Source of the DNA: Streptomyces roseolilacinus
Lineage (GTDB): Bacteria > Actinomycetota > Actinomycetes > Streptomycetales > Streptomycetaceae
Direction of reading: 5' to 3'
NCBI RefSeq assembly: GCF_014649335.1
Contig: NZ_BMSV01000003.1
Location: 186,001 to 250,000, forward strand
DNA length: 64,000 bases
Below, in pieces: positions 8,584-18,330 of the stretch (position 1 is its first letter; the number at the start of each line of letters is the position of its first letter). Below the pieces are notes generated by a model. The model had not been told where the DNA came from. It searched no databases and saw only the letters and a list, made by a program, of their open reading frames with translations. A program made the translations under genes and the position numbers.

Positions 8584-11500
8584 GTGCCGACCCGCCCCTT
8601 CGAACACGCCACCGACGCCGCCGCACCGGCCGGAGAGGTACTCGCGGCACTGCGCGCCCGCGGCCGCGCCGCCGCGGCCGACACGCACGGCGGCGACGCC
8701 CTGGCCGACTGGGTCGACCGGCTCGCCAAGACCCTGACCGGGTACGCGGTCCGGCCCGGCGAACTGGTCCACGTGGCCGCGGCCGAACCCGTGGAGACGG
8801 TGGTCGGCTGCCTCGCCGTGTGGCTCTCCGGCGCCGTGCCGGGCGTCGGCCCGGGCACCGCGGACGGGCCCTCCCGCCTCGTCCTGGACGTCGCCGCGGA
8901 GACGGTGCGGACCCGGGCCGGGGAGCCCGCCGAGGTGGACGCGGCCCTGCTGGTGTCGGAGGACCTGGTCGGCTGCGTCGCCCACCCGGCGGCCACCCTC
9001 GGCCGCCTCCGGCTGCCCGCCGAGACGCCCGCGGCCGTCGTGGTGCTGGCGGACTGGCGCGCCGACGCGTGGCTCCCGCTGGTGCTGGAGGCGTGGCTGG
9101 CCGGGGTGGAGCGGCTGTCGCTGCGCCCCGACGGGCCGGTGGCCCCGGACGGGGACGCCGTGCTGGTGTGCCCGGCGGGGCGGCTCGCCGCGGACCCGGC
9201 GCTCGCGGCGGACGGCGCCTTCGCCGGGTGGGTGACCTGGGGAGCCGGTACGGCCGGCGCCCCTCCGGCGGACGACCTGCGGCTGCACGGCTTCGGCGAC
9301 CACTTCGTCCTCGCGGCCACCCGCGCGCACACCCCCGGCGGCGGGCACGCGCAGCGCGGCGAGGTGTACGGACGGCACCGGGTGTGCAACGCGGAGGGCC
9401 GCCCGCTGCCGGTCAACGCCTGGGGGCTGCTCGCCCTGGCCGGGCGCCTGCCCGTCGTCGGCGACACCGCGGAGGAGACGCTCGCCGCGGTACGCGCCGA
9501 GCCGGCCGAGCGGACCTGGGTCACCGACCACCGGGCCCGCAAGCGCAACGACGGCACCATCGAGTTCGACCTGCGCGAGCTGAACGCGCTGCGGATCGCC
9601 GGCCGGCGGCTGTCCCCGGCCGCCACCGCCCGCGCCCTGGCCGCGGCCGGCCTGCCGGACGCCGCGCTCGTCGCCCGCGACCCGGACACCGACCGGGCCC
9701 GCCTGGTGCTGTGCGCGCCCGGCGACGGCCCCGACGCACAGGCCGCGGCGCGGCTCTCGGCCGCCCTGCCCGCGTGGGCGGCGCCGCTGAGCACGTGCCG
9801 GGTGCCGGCGCTGCCCCGGGACGGCGCGGGCCGGGTGGACGCGGCCCGGCTGGCGGCCGACGCGCCGCCGGACGACCTGCTGCTGGAGCTGGCCGGGCGG
9901 GAGCTGGCCGGGGACGGCGGCGAGCCGGTGCGGCTGCGCGCGGTGCCCGTACCGGCGCAGGGCGACGAGCTCCCGCTGCCCGAGGGGTTCGCGGCGGGGA
10001 GCGGGCACTACCCGGCGACCCGGCCCGCCGAGGCGAAGGGGCCCGAACTGGCGCCGCCCACCGACGACCTGGTGGACCGGCTGCGCAAGGCCGCCGCGAC
10101 CGACCGCGGCATCCCGCTCGTCGACGGCGAGGGCCGCGAGCACCGGCTGACCTACGCCGAACTGCTCACCGAGGCGTCGCGGGTCGCCGCCCACCTGCGG
10201 GCCCGGGGCCTGGGCCACGGCGACGAGGTGATCGTCCACTCTGCGGCGGCCGGCGACATCTTCACCGGCGTGTGGGCGTGCATCCTGATCGGCGTGCTGC
10301 CCGTGCCGCTCACCCCGGCCACCCCGTACGACGCCGCGGGCAACCCGCTGTGGCACCTGCTCGGCCCGGACACCATGCTGACCGGCCGCACCGTCCTGAC
10401 GACCGAGGCGCAGAAGGACGCCACGTCCCGGGTCCTGCGGCGGCGCGGCCTGACCGCCGAGCTGCTCACCCTGGAGGAGGCGCGGACGCACGACCCGCTG
10501 CCCGCCGAGGAGGCCGCCCCCCGCTCTCCCGCCCTCATGATCCTCACCTCCGGCAGCACGGGCGCGCCCAAGGGCGTCGCCCTGTCCCACCGCAACCTCG
10601 TGTCGCTCGCGGAGTCGATCCGCAACGAGTTCGACCTGCGCGACGAGGTCTCCCTCAACTGGCTGGGCGTCGACCACGTCGGCGGACTGGTCCAGCACCA
10701 CGTCCGCGACCTGTGCCTGGCCAACGAGCAGGTGCACGCGGACACCGGGTGGGTGCTGGCCGACCCGACCCGCATCCTCGACCTCCTCGACCGGTACCGG
10801 GTGACCATCAGCTGGATGGCCAACTTCGGCTTCAACCTCGTCAACGAGCAGGCCGAGAAGATCGCCGAGGGCAGCTGGGACCTCAGCCCGGTCAAGGTCT
10901 GGGAGAACGGCGGCGAGCCGGTCACCCACGAGGGCAACCAGCGCTTCCTCGCCCTGCTCGCCCCGCACGGGCTGCGCCCCGACGTCATCAAGCCCGTGTT
11001 CGGCATGACGGAGACCAGCTCCGCCATCATCGGCGCGCACAACCTGGTCGCCGGGCGGCAGGACTACGTGCACTGGCTGAGCGACACCGCGCTGGACAGC
11101 CCGGTGCAGCGGGCGCTGCCCGGCGAGGGCAGCCCGTTCGCCGAGGTCGGCACCCCCATGGCGGGGATCTCGCTGCGGGTGGTCGACGCCGAGGGCCGGG
11201 TCTGCCCCGAGGGCGTGGGCGGACGCATCGAGGTCAGCGGCCCGCAGGTCATGAACGGCTACTACCGCAACCCGCAGGCCGACGCCGAGACGTTCACGCC
11301 CGACGGCTGGCTGCGCATGGGCGACTGCGGGTTCATGGTGAACGGCAGCCTCGTGGTCACCGGCCGCGAGAAGGACGTCCTCATCGTCAACGGGCTCAAC
11401 TACGCGGCACGGGCCCTGGAGAACACCGTGGAGGCCGTGGCCGGGGTGCGGCAGGGCTGCTGCGCGGCCGTCCCGGTCCGCCGCCCCGACGCGTCCACCG

Positions 11501-14500
11501 ACGACCTGGCCGTCTTCTACAGCTCCACCGACGCGGGCGGCGCCGACCCCACCGAGATCGAGGCGGCGCTGATCTCCGAGCACAGCCTGCGCCCGGTGGC
11601 CCTGGTCGAGATCGGCCCGGACGACTGGCCGCGCACCGCCATCGGCAAGATCCGCCGCCCGGTCCTGGCCCAGGGCTTCCACGCGGGTGAGTTCGCCGAC
11701 CGGATCACCCTGCGCCGCGACAGCGGACTGGGCAACCGCACCACCCTGCCCGCCTGGCACTTCGTACCGGAGTGGCGGCCCGCCGCGGCGCCGGCCGCGA
11801 CCCCCGCCGGCCGCGTGCTGTGGCTCGGCGGGCAGGCCCCCGCCGGCGCGTCCCTGTCGGCCGCGCCGGGCGCCCCGTTCGACGGGTTCGACACGGAGGG
11901 CCGCGCCCGCTTCCGGACCGGTCACGAACAGGACGCGAGCGCCCTGCTGGAGGCCGCGGCCCAGCGGCTCGGCGGCCTGGACGCGGTGGTCGACGCCCGC
12001 TGGGACACCCCGCCCGCCGGCGACGGCGCCGAGGAGGCGGCGCGCGCCCTGCGCGAGGCGCGCACCGCGTGGACGGCGCTGCTGCGGGCCGCGGCCCGGC
12101 TGCCCGAGCCGCCCGCCGTGGTCCTGGCCACCCGCGCCGCCGTCGCCGTCACCGGCGACGAGCCGAGCGTCGCGCACGCCGCGCTGCCGGGCGTCGCCGA
12201 GAGCCTCGCCCAGTCCCACCCCCGCCTGCGGGTCGCCCTCGTCGACGGCGCCCCCGGAGAGGCGCTGCTCGCCGAGTGCGCCCTGCGGGGCACCGGGCAG
12301 GTCGCCCACCGCGACGGCACCCGGCTGGTGCGCGGGCTGCGGGCGCTCACCGGGACCGCCGTCCCGCAGGTGCCCCGCCGGGTGCTGCGCGAGCACGGCG
12401 CGTACCTGGTCATCGGCGGCCTGGGCGGGGTCGGCGCCCACCTGACCCAGCACCTGCTGCGGCGCTTCGGCGCCCGGGTGCTGGTCGCGGGACGCGGCCC
12501 GGCCGGGCCCGGGGACATCCGCGGCGGGGTGCTGGCCCACCTCGCCGACCAGACGGCCTCCGGTGGGGGCGGCGAGATCCGGTACGTGCGGCTGGACGCC
12601 GCCGACGCGGACGCCCTGCGCACCGCGATCGACGCCGCCGAACGCGACTGGGGCGCCCTGGACGGGGTGTTCAACCTGGCCGGCGAGGGATCGGTGACCG
12701 AACAGCTCGACGCGCTGGCCGCCCCCGACGAGGCCACCGCGTCGCGGCTGCTCGCCCGCGCGGAGACACGGGTGCGGACCAGCCACGCCCTGGACGAGGC
12801 GCTGGCGGACCGCGCCACGCCGCTGGTGGTCTTCAGCTCCGTCAACGGCTTCTTCGGCGGCGCCGGCTTCACCGAGTACGCCGGGGCCTGCTCCTACCAG
12901 GCGGCGCACGCCCGGTGGAGCGCCCGGCGGACCGGCCGCACCCGGATCTGCCTCGACTGGAGCATGTGGAAGCAGGTCGGCATGGCCTCCGGCACGCCCT
13001 CCGCCGTGGTGGAGCTCGCCCAGCGGCGGGGCTTCGGCAGCCTGACGCCCGCCCAGGGCCTGGCCTCGCTGCACGCGGCCCTGGAGTCCGCCGAGGACCG
13101 GCTGCTGATCGGCCTGACGGCGTCGGGCGACGCGGTGGCCGGACTGCTCCCGTTCGGCGCGGTCGGCTACGAGCTGGAGGCCGAGGGCGCGGACGACCCG
13201 GCGCGGGTCGCGGCCGTGGTGGGCGTGGACCCCGCCCGGGTGCGCCGCACGCGCGCGGCCTCGGCCTCCGGGTCGGCCGCGGCCGTCGGACAGGGCCACG
13301 TCGAGGCGCTGCTGGGGGTGTTCCGCGACGTGCTGGGCACCTCCGAGGTGGGCGAGGACGACAACTTCTTCGCCGCGGGCGGCGACTCCATCCGCGCCAT
13401 CCAGGTGGTCGCCCGCGCGGCCGAGCGCGGTTTCCGGTTCAGCCCGCTGGACCTGTTCGAGCACAAGACGGCCGCGGCCCTGCTCACCCACCTGGCCGGC
13501 CGGGACGGGCTGGCCGACGTCGCCCTGGACGACGAGGACGCCGGGGAGCCCGTCTCCGAGGCCGCCGTACCGCCGGTCTTCGGCTGGTGGCTGGAGAAGG
13601 CCGACCGCCGCGAGGTGCGCGACCACCTCACGATGAGCATGCGCTACCGCGTCGACGGCGGACTGGAGCCCGGCCAGGTGGAGGCGGCGCTCGTCGCGCT
13701 GGTCGAACGCCACGACGCCCTGCGGATGCGGCTGGCCGAGACGCCGGAGGGCTGGCGGCTGGTGTCCGGCGCGTCCGCCGCGGACAGCCTGCGCTTCGAG
13801 GTGGTCGAGGCGCCGGCCGGGCGGGACGCCGCCGCGGTGGCCGAGGAGGCCGAGCCCGCGCTGCACCGCGAGGTCAGCGCCGAGGCGGGGCCGCTGACCC
13901 GCGCCGTGCTGGTGCGCCCCGCCGACGGGTCGCCCGCCGCCCTGGTGCTGGTGATCCACCACGCGGCCGTCGACGGGGTGTCGTGGCGGATCGTCGAGGA
14001 GGAGCTGCGGCTGCTGCTGGACGCCCGGGCGCGCGGGACGGAGGCCGAGCTGCCGCCCGCCACGGTGGGCTTCCTGCCCTGGGCCCACCGGATGGAGCGC
14101 CGCGCGGCCCGCCTGGACGGCGGGGCGCTGGCCGACGACTGGGCGGGACGGCTGGAGGGCGGCTGGGGACGGCTGCCCGGCGAACCGGCCGAACCGCCGC
14201 TGGAGGGCGGCACGGAGATCCTCACCCGGAAGCTCCCGGCGCACCTGCTCGACCGGCTGGGGGAGACCAGCGTGTACGAGGTCCTGCTCACCGCGGTCGG
14301 CTGGAGCCTGGCCCGGTGGGCGGGCACCGAGGCCCTGGCAGTCGACGTCGAGGGGCACGGCCGCCTCGACGCCCAGGCGCCGGTCGACCTGTCGCGCACG
14401 GTGGGCTGGTTCACCGCCATCGCGCCCGTCCGCCTCGACCTGGCGGGCTGCGCGGCACCGGGGCGGGCGGTGCCCCGGGTGCGGCGCGCGCTCACCGCGC

Positions 14501-14934
14501 TGCGGGGCCGGGACCAGGAGTGGGGCCTGCTGCGGTACGGGAACGCCTGCCCGCCGGACCACCCGCTGCGCGACCTGCCGGAGCGTCAGGTCAGCTTCAA
14601 CTACCTGGGGGTCTTCGACACCGCCGGGCAGCGCCCCGACCCGCTGTTCGCCGCCGTGCCGGGATCGCTCGGCGCCGAGCAGAGCCCCGAGTCGGAGCGC
14701 CACTACCTGATCGACGTCGCGGCCGCGGTCACCGACGGCGAACTGGAGCTGGCGGTGAAGTTCTCGCCGGCCGTCCACTCCGCCGACGAGATCGGGACGT
14801 GGCTGGACGGGTGCGAGACGGTGCTGCGCGACCTCCTGGCCGAAGGGGGCGGCGGGCCGGAGGCGGCCGAAATCGATCAGGACGAGTTGCTGCTCGCGCT
14901 GCAGGAGGTCAGCCTGGGGTCCGAGGACGACTGA
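8584..14934 (+). CDS. Multidomain synthetase: degenerate A, AMP ligase, ketoreductase, carrier, epimerase-type domain
   Basis: About 2116 residues. Residues 1 to about 480 resemble an adenylation domain that has lost its core motifs; only an A-domain-like C-terminal portion can be followed. An acyl- or aminoacyl-AMP ligase follows (about 490-1040), with LTSGSTGAPKG from residue 654, FGMTE, WLRMGD and an IGKIRR lysine. A reductase domain has the NADPH motif GGLGGVG at 1278-1284, an FSSVNG serine and a YAGAC motif where ketoreductases have YAAAN. The carrier has GGDSIRA with Ser1602, the form found before epimerization domains. The C-terminal domain is epimerization-like: HHAAVDG at 1792-1798, EGHGR, RTVGWFT and the E-specific NYLG. 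Ligase-KR-carrier order suggests a keto acid loaded and reduced to a hydroxy acid, as in depsipeptide synthetases, but coupling this to an E domain is unusual. Confidence 0.88.
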   Translation: MPTRPFEHATDAAAPAGEVLAALRARGRAAAADTHGGDALADWVDRLAKTLTGYAVRPGELVHVAAAEPVETVVGCLAVWLSGAVPGVGPGTADGPSRLVLDVAAETVRTRAGEPAEVDAALLVSEDLVGCVAHPAATLGRLRLPAETPAAVVVLADWRADAWLPLVLEAWLAGVERLSLRPDGPVAPDGDAVLVCPAGRLAADPALAADGAFAGWVTWGAGTAGAPPADDLRLHGFGDHFVLAATRAHTPGGGHAQRGEVYGRHRVCNAEGRPLPVNAWGLLALAGRLPVVGDTAEETLAAVRAEPAERTWVTDHRARKRNDGTIEFDLRELNALRIAGRRLSPAATARALAAAGLPDAALVARDPDTDRARLVLCAPGDGPDAQAAARLSAALPAWAAPLSTCRVPALPRDGAGRVDAARLAADAPPDDLLLELAGRELAGDGGEPVRLRAVPVPAQGDELPLPEGFAAGSGHYPATRPAEAKGPELAPPTDDLVDRLRKAAATDRGIPLVDGEGREHRLTYAELLTEASRVAAHLRARGLGHGDEVIVHSAAAGDIFTGVWACILIGVLPVPLTPATPYDAAGNPLWHLLGPDTMLTGRTVLTTEAQKDATSRVLRRRGLTAELLTLEEARTHDPLPAEEAAPRSPALMILTSGSTGAPKGVALSHRNLVSLAESIRNEFDLRDEVSLNWLGVDHVGGLVQHHVRDLCLANEQVHADTGWVLADPTRILDLLDRYRVTISWMANFGFNLVNEQAEKIAEGSWDLSPVKVWENGGEPVTHEGNQRFLALLAPHGLRPDVIKPVFGMTETSSAIIGAHNLVAGRQDYVHWLSDTALDSPVQRALPGEGSPFAEVGTPMAGISLRVVDAEGRVCPEGVGGRIEVSGPQVMNGYYRNPQADAETFTPDGWLRMGDCGFMVNGSLVVTGREKDVLIVNGLNYAARALENTVEAVAGVRQGCCAAVPVRRPDASTDDLAVFYSSTDAGGADPTEIEAALISEHSLRPVALVEIGPDDWPRTAIGKIRRPVLAQGFHAGEFADRITLRRDSGLGNRTTLPAWHFVPEWRPAAAPAATPAGRVLWLGGQAPAGASLSAAPGAPFDGFDTEGRARFRTGHEQDASALLEAAAQRLGGLDAVVDARWDTPPAGDGAEEAARALREARTAWTALLRAAARLPEPPAVVLATRAAVAVTGDEPSVAHAALPGVAESLAQSHPRLRVALVDGAPGEALLAECALRGTGQVAHRDGTRLVRGLRALTGTAVPQVPRRVLREHGAYLVIGGLGGVGAHLTQHLLRRFGARVLVAGRGPAGPGDIRGGVLAHLADQTASGGGGEIRYVRLDAADADALRTAIDAAERDWGALDGVFNLAGEGSVTEQLDALAAPDEATASRLLARAETRVRTSHALDEALADRATPLVVFSSVNGFFGGAGFTEYAGACSYQAAHARWSARRTGRTRICLDWSMWKQVGMASGTPSAVVELAQRRGFGSLTPAQGLASLHAALESAEDRLLIGLTASGDAVAGLLPFGAVGYELEAEGADDPARVAAVVGVDPARVRRTRAASASGSAAAVGQGHVEALLGVFRDVLGTSEVGEDDNFFAAGGDSIRAIQVVARAAERGFRFSPLDLFEHKTAAALLTHLAGRDGLADVALDDEDAGEPVSEAAVPPVFGWWLEKADRREVRDHLTMSMRYRVDGGLEPGQVEAALVALVERHDALRMRLAETPEGWRLVSGASAADSLRFEVVEAPAGRDAAAVAEEAEPALHREVSAEAGPLTRAVLVRPADGSPAALVLVIHHAAVDGVSWRIVEEELRLLLDARARGTEAELPPATVGFLPWAHRMERRAARLDGGALADDWAGRLEGGWGRLPGEPAEPPLEGGTEILTRKLPAHLLDRLGETSVYEVLLTAVGWSLARWAGTEALAVDVEGHGRLDAQAPVDLSRTVGWFTAIAPVRLDLAGCAAPGRAVPRVRRALTALRGRDQEWGLLRYGNACPPDHPLRDLPERQVSFNYLGVFDTAGQRPDPLFAAVPGSLGAEQSPESERHYLIDVAAAVTDGELELAVKFSPAVHSADEIGTWLDGCETVLRDLLAEGGGGPEAAEIDQDELLLALQEVSLGSEDD

Positions 14935-14938
14935 ATCC

Positions 14939-14978
14939 GGCGGCAGGGCCGTCCGCCCGGAGCGACGGTCCTGCCGCC
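14939..14978 (+). terminator. Strong stem-loop after the synthetase operon
   Basis: The arms 14939-14953 and 14964-14978 form a 15-bp stem with one G-U pair and a 10-base loop, starting 5 bases after the synthetase stop. There is no T run, as is common in Streptomyces. It separates the biosynthetic operon from the pheS-pheT-pepN unit. Confidence 0.75.
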
Positions 14979-15065
14979 GTACGGACCCTCTTGCGGACGC
15001 GCCGAATCAACTGACCTGCGAAGTCCGGCCTTTGGTCGATCAGGGGTCCGATTGCCCGTCTGCGC

Positions 15066-15071
15066 TAGAGT
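15066..15071 (+). promoter_or_regulatory. Possible -10 element for pheS
   Basis: TAGAGT lies 55 bases before the pheS ATG, in the 147-base space after the terminator. I see no good -35 at 16-18 bases spacing. The leader would be too short for a T-box. Weak call. Confidence 0.25.
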
Positions 15072-15125
15072 GCCTGGCCGTGTGCGGAGTGTGACAACGA
15101 TTCGGCCACCGCAAGGAGTAGGGGA

Positions 15126-16172
15126 ATGGAAGTCTCCGAATTGGAGAACATGGCGCGAAGTGCGGCGGAGGAGATCGCCGCACTGAGCGACGCCGGGGAA
15201 CTGGAACAGCACCGGGTGAAATGGCTCGGCGGAAAGGGACTGGTGCGCCGGGCCCGCGCCTCCATCAAGCAGTACGAGGGTGACGAGCGCGTCGAGTTCG
15301 CCCGCCGGGTGAACCGCGTCGCGGAGGACGTCACCCGCGTCCTGGAGGCCGCCGCCGAGCGCATCGCCGCCGAGGCCACCGCCCGCCGGATCGCCGAGGA
15401 CTGGATCGACCCGTCGCTGCCCTCCACCGCCCCCCGCCGCGGTGCGCTGCACCCGGTGCGCGTGGTCGAGCTGCGCTGCGTGGAGATCATGGGCCGGCTC
15501 GGCTTCGAGCAGGCCGAGGGGCCCGAGGTGGAGACCAGCTACTTCAACTTCGACGCCCTGAACATCCCGCGCGACCACCCGGCCCGGGACATGCAGGACA
15601 CCTTCTGGGTCGACGAGCAGCGCCTGCTGCGCACCCACACCACCAGCGTCCAGGCCCGCGTCCTCGCCCGGGCCGGGGGGAAGCCCGTCAAGGTCGTGGT
15701 GGCCGGCCGCGTGTACCGCAACGAGGCGGTGGACGCCACCCACCTGGCGATGTTCCACCAGCTCGACGGTTTCTGGGTGGACCGGGGACTGACCTTCGCC
15801 CATTTCAAGGGGGTCGCCATTCACCTGGCCCGGGAACTCTACGGCGAACGCCGCGTGCGGTTGAAGCCGAAGTCCTATCCCTACACGGAGCCCTCCGTGG
15901 GAATCGACGTGGAATGCGGACTGTGCGGCGGCGGCGGATGCCCCGCCTGCCACGACTCCGGCTGGGTCACCATCATGGGCGCGGGAATGGTCCACCGTAA
16001 CGTCCTGCAGGAGTTCGGATACGACCCGGACGAGTTCTCCGGATTCGCCTTCGGCTGGGGACTGTCGCGCATGACGACCCAGATGTACGGCCTTTCCAAG
16101 CTGCGCCCCATCTACCGCGGTGACCTGCGTCTGCTGCGCGCCCTGGACGGGAGGCCCGCGCTGTGCGTGTGA
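15126..16172 (+). CDS. pheS: Phenylalanyl-tRNA synthetase alpha subunit paralogue with altered Phe pocket
   Basis: This 348-residue protein has an N-terminal coiled coil and class II catalytic core: HPARDMQDTFW, LRTHTT, GRVYRNEAVDATH, FHQLDG and GAGMVHRNVL. A CxxC-x4-CxxC cluster at C264, C267, C272 and C275 resembles low-GC Gram-positive PheS; streptomycete housekeeping PheS, as I recall it, lacks it. Pocket positions (Thermus numbering from memory) differ: the FPF loop is YPY, Glu220 of FHQxEG is Asp, Ser180 is Thr, and motif 3 reads GWGLSR instead of GMGLER; the Ala of GFAFG is kept. The enzyme would load phenylalanine or an analogue onto tRNA-Phe together with PheT. AAGGAG lies upstream of the ATG. 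In a synthetase cluster it is most likely a self-resistance copy; use of an aminoacyl-tRNA in biosynthesis is the alternative. Confidence 0.93.
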   Translation: MEVSELENMARSAAEEIAALSDAGELEQHRVKWLGGKGLVRRARASIKQYEGDERVEFARRVNRVAEDVTRVLEAAAERIAAEATARRIAEDWIDPSLPSTAPRRGALHPVRVVELRCVEIMGRLGFEQAEGPEVETSYFNFDALNIPRDHPARDMQDTFWVDEQRLLRTHTTSVQARVLARAGGKPVKVVVAGRVYRNEAVDATHLAMFHQLDGFWVDRGLTFAHFKGVAIHLARELYGERRVRLKPKSYPYTEPSVGIDVECGLCGGGGCPACHDSGWVTIMGAGMVHRNVLQEFGYDPDEFSGFAFGWGLSRMTTQMYGLSKLRPIYRGDLRLLRALDGRPALCV

Positions 16173-18256
16173 GTCTCTCCCTGCTGCGCCACTACCGCCC
16201 CCAGCTCCCGGCCTCCACGCGGTCCGCGTGCGAGGTGCTGGAGGACGTCGGCATCGAGGTCAAACGCCTCCAGGAGACCCCCCGGGGCGAGGTGCTCACC
16301 CTGGAGCTGCTCGCCAACCGGGGCGACCACCACTGCTACGCGGGCATCGCCCGGGAGCTCGGCGGCCGGTTCGAGGTCCCCACCCCCCTGCCCCCGCAGG
16401 CGACGCTGACCGCCGACGAGGCGCCCGCCCCGGTCGTCGACACCCCCACGTGCCTGGCGTTCGGCGTGGCCCGCTGCACCCTCGCCGACGGCGACGGCTC
16501 CCGCCTGCCGGAGGAGTGGGCGGAGGCCCTGCGGCTGAACGACGAGTACACCGGCCTCCTCGCCGTCGACGCCGGCAACACCGTCGGCCGCGAGATCGGC
16601 CAGCCGCTGCACGTGTACGACGCCGACCGGCTGGTCGGCCCCCTGCGGGTGCGCCTGTCCGAGGAGGGCGAGACGGCCCGGCTCCTCGACGGCGACGAAC
16701 CGGTCCCGATCCCGGCCGGGCTGACCGTCGTGGCCGACGACGAGGGCATCGTGGCGGTCGCCGGCGTCATGGGGACCCGCCGCGCCGCCGTCACCGACTC
16801 CACCCGCCACCTCCTCGTCGAGTCCGCGCTGTTCGACCCGGTCGCCGTCCGCCGGGCCGCCCGCGCGCTGCAACGCCAGACGGCCGCCGCCACCCGCTTC
16901 GAGCGCGGCGCCGACCCGACCCTCGTCCGGGTGGGGGCCGCCCGTGCGGTGGCGCTCCTCGACGAGTGGGGCGCGCTCGCCCCGGACTCCCCCCGCACCT
17001 GGGCGGAGTCCGCGTGCCCGCCGGACGCCCGGCTCGCACCCCGGGAGATCAGGCTGGACCTCGACTCCCTCGACACGTACTACGCCGTCCCGTTCGACCC
17101 CGCCGCCGTCGAGCGGCGGCTGACCTGCCTCGGCTTCTCCGTGCGGAAGGACGACGAGGAGGACCGGGTGCTGCGGGCCGGGGTCCCGGGCCACCGCCTG
17201 TGGGACGTCTTCAACCCCGAGTGCCTGTACGAGGAGATCGGCCGGATGTGGAGCTTCGACAGCTTCCCCGCCGTCCTCCCGGAGGCGGGCGGCGGCAAGG
17301 CGCCGACGCCCCGCCAGCGGACGCGCGTCGCGCTGGAGCAGGTACTCGTCGGCTACGGCTTCTTCGAGGTGGTCACGGACGGCTTCTACAGCCGCACCGC
17401 GCACGAGCGGCTGGGCGTCCCCGCGGGGTCGTCGCTGACCCGTCACGTGGAGCTGCGCAACGCCATCGACCGCAACTTCTCCCTGCTGAAGAACAACGCC
17501 CTGCTCCAGGGGCTCGACATCGCCGACTACAACCAGCGGCGCAGCCTGACCTGCGGCAAGTACTTCGAGTTCACCCACCTCTTCGAGGCGGTCGACACCG
17601 ACGACCACCGCGAGCGGCCCGTCCTGTGGGGCATGCTGTGGGGCGAGGAGACGTACGGGGCGTGGCAGGGCGGCGGCCAGGGCTTCGACTTCTGGTACCT
17701 GAAGGGCGTCCTGGAGGAGATGGCCCACGCCTGCGGCTCCCGGTTCGCCTTCGCCCGGACCGTCGACGAGCCGTCGCCCGTGGCGGAGCTGATGCACCCC
17801 ACCCGCTCCGCCCACCTCCTCGTCGACGGCCGGGTGGCCGGCCTGTGCGGCGAGGTCCACCCGTCGGTGACCGCCAACTGGAAGCTGCGCACGGACCGGG
17901 TCCTGTACTTCGAACTGGACTGGACGGCCCTGATCGCGGCCTTCGGCACGGCCACCGCGGAGCCGGTCGACGACATGCCCGAGCACCCGCTGCTGCGGCG
18001 CGACGTCGCCTTCCACCTGCCGGTCGGCCTGACGGCCGACGAGGTGCGCGAGGAGATGGAGGCCGTCTCCCCGCTGGAGCTGGCCTGGTCCCGCGTCACC
18101 GACCTCTACGAGAACGGGGACGTCCGGGCCCACACCTTCGAGCTGGCCTTCGAGAACGACAACACGATCACTGCCGAGCAGGTCAACGGCGCCATGAGCG
18201 CCATCACCTCGCACGTCCTGGACGCCTTCCGGAAACGAGGCGTCTACCAGCGGTAA
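16163..18256 (+). CDS. pheT: Phenylalanyl-tRNA synthetase beta subunit paralogue lacking the OB-fold domain
   Basis: The 697-residue protein contains the beta-subunit B1, B5, B3/B4 editing region (GQPLHVYDADRL, LDGDE, VAGVMG, RFERGADP), the synthetase-like core and the C-terminal anticodon-binding domain (LLRRDVAFHLPVG onward). Usual PheT is about 790-840 residues. Here the text passes directly from VGIEVKRLQE to EVLTLELLANRGD, so the EMAPII-like tRNA-binding OB domain (about 100 residues) is missing. It overlaps pheS by 10 bases; GGGAGG lies 7 bases before the GTG at 16163, and a second GTG at 16169 is possible. It forms the alpha2-beta2 enzyme with the upstream subunit and shares its likely role in immunity. 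Confidence 0.92.
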   Translation: MRVSLSLLRHYRPQLPASTRSACEVLEDVGIEVKRLQETPRGEVLTLELLANRGDHHCYAGIARELGGRFEVPTPLPPQATLTADEAPAPVVDTPTCLAFGVARCTLADGDGSRLPEEWAEALRLNDEYTGLLAVDAGNTVGREIGQPLHVYDADRLVGPLRVRLSEEGETARLLDGDEPVPIPAGLTVVADDEGIVAVAGVMGTRRAAVTDSTRHLLVESALFDPVAVRRAARALQRQTAAATRFERGADPTLVRVGAARAVALLDEWGALAPDSPRTWAESACPPDARLAPREIRLDLDSLDTYYAVPFDPAAVERRLTCLGFSVRKDDEEDRVLRAGVPGHRLWDVFNPECLYEEIGRMWSFDSFPAVLPEAGGGKAPTPRQRTRVALEQVLVGYGFFEVVTDGFYSRTAHERLGVPAGSSLTRHVELRNAIDRNFSLLKNNALLQGLDIADYNQRRSLTCGKYFEFTHLFEAVDTDDHRERPVLWGMLWGEETYGAWQGGGQGFDFWYLKGVLEEMAHACGSRFAFARTVDEPSPVAELMHPTRSAHLLVDGRVAGLCGEVHPSVTANWKLRTDRVLYFELDWTALIAAFGTATAEPVDDMPEHPLLRRDVAFHLPVGLTADEVREEMEAVSPLELAWSRVTDLYENGDVRAHTFELAFENDNTITAEQVNGAMSAITSHVLDAFRKRGVYQR

Positions 18257-18330
18257 TGCCATCCCCGGCGCGGCGGACCGCCACCACGGCGGCCGCCGCG
18301 CCGGCCTGGACCACGAGAACAGGAACCACG

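Noticed and set aside
7570..14778. A 2402-residue open frame on the minus strand
   Set aside because: It is antisense to two clear synthetase genes. Its translation is low-complexity Arg/Gly/Val/Gln and reflects high G+C third positions.
14979..15125. T-box or other riboswitch before pheS
   Set aside because: The leader after the possible -10 is only about 50 bases and shows no T-box sequence or specifier stem.
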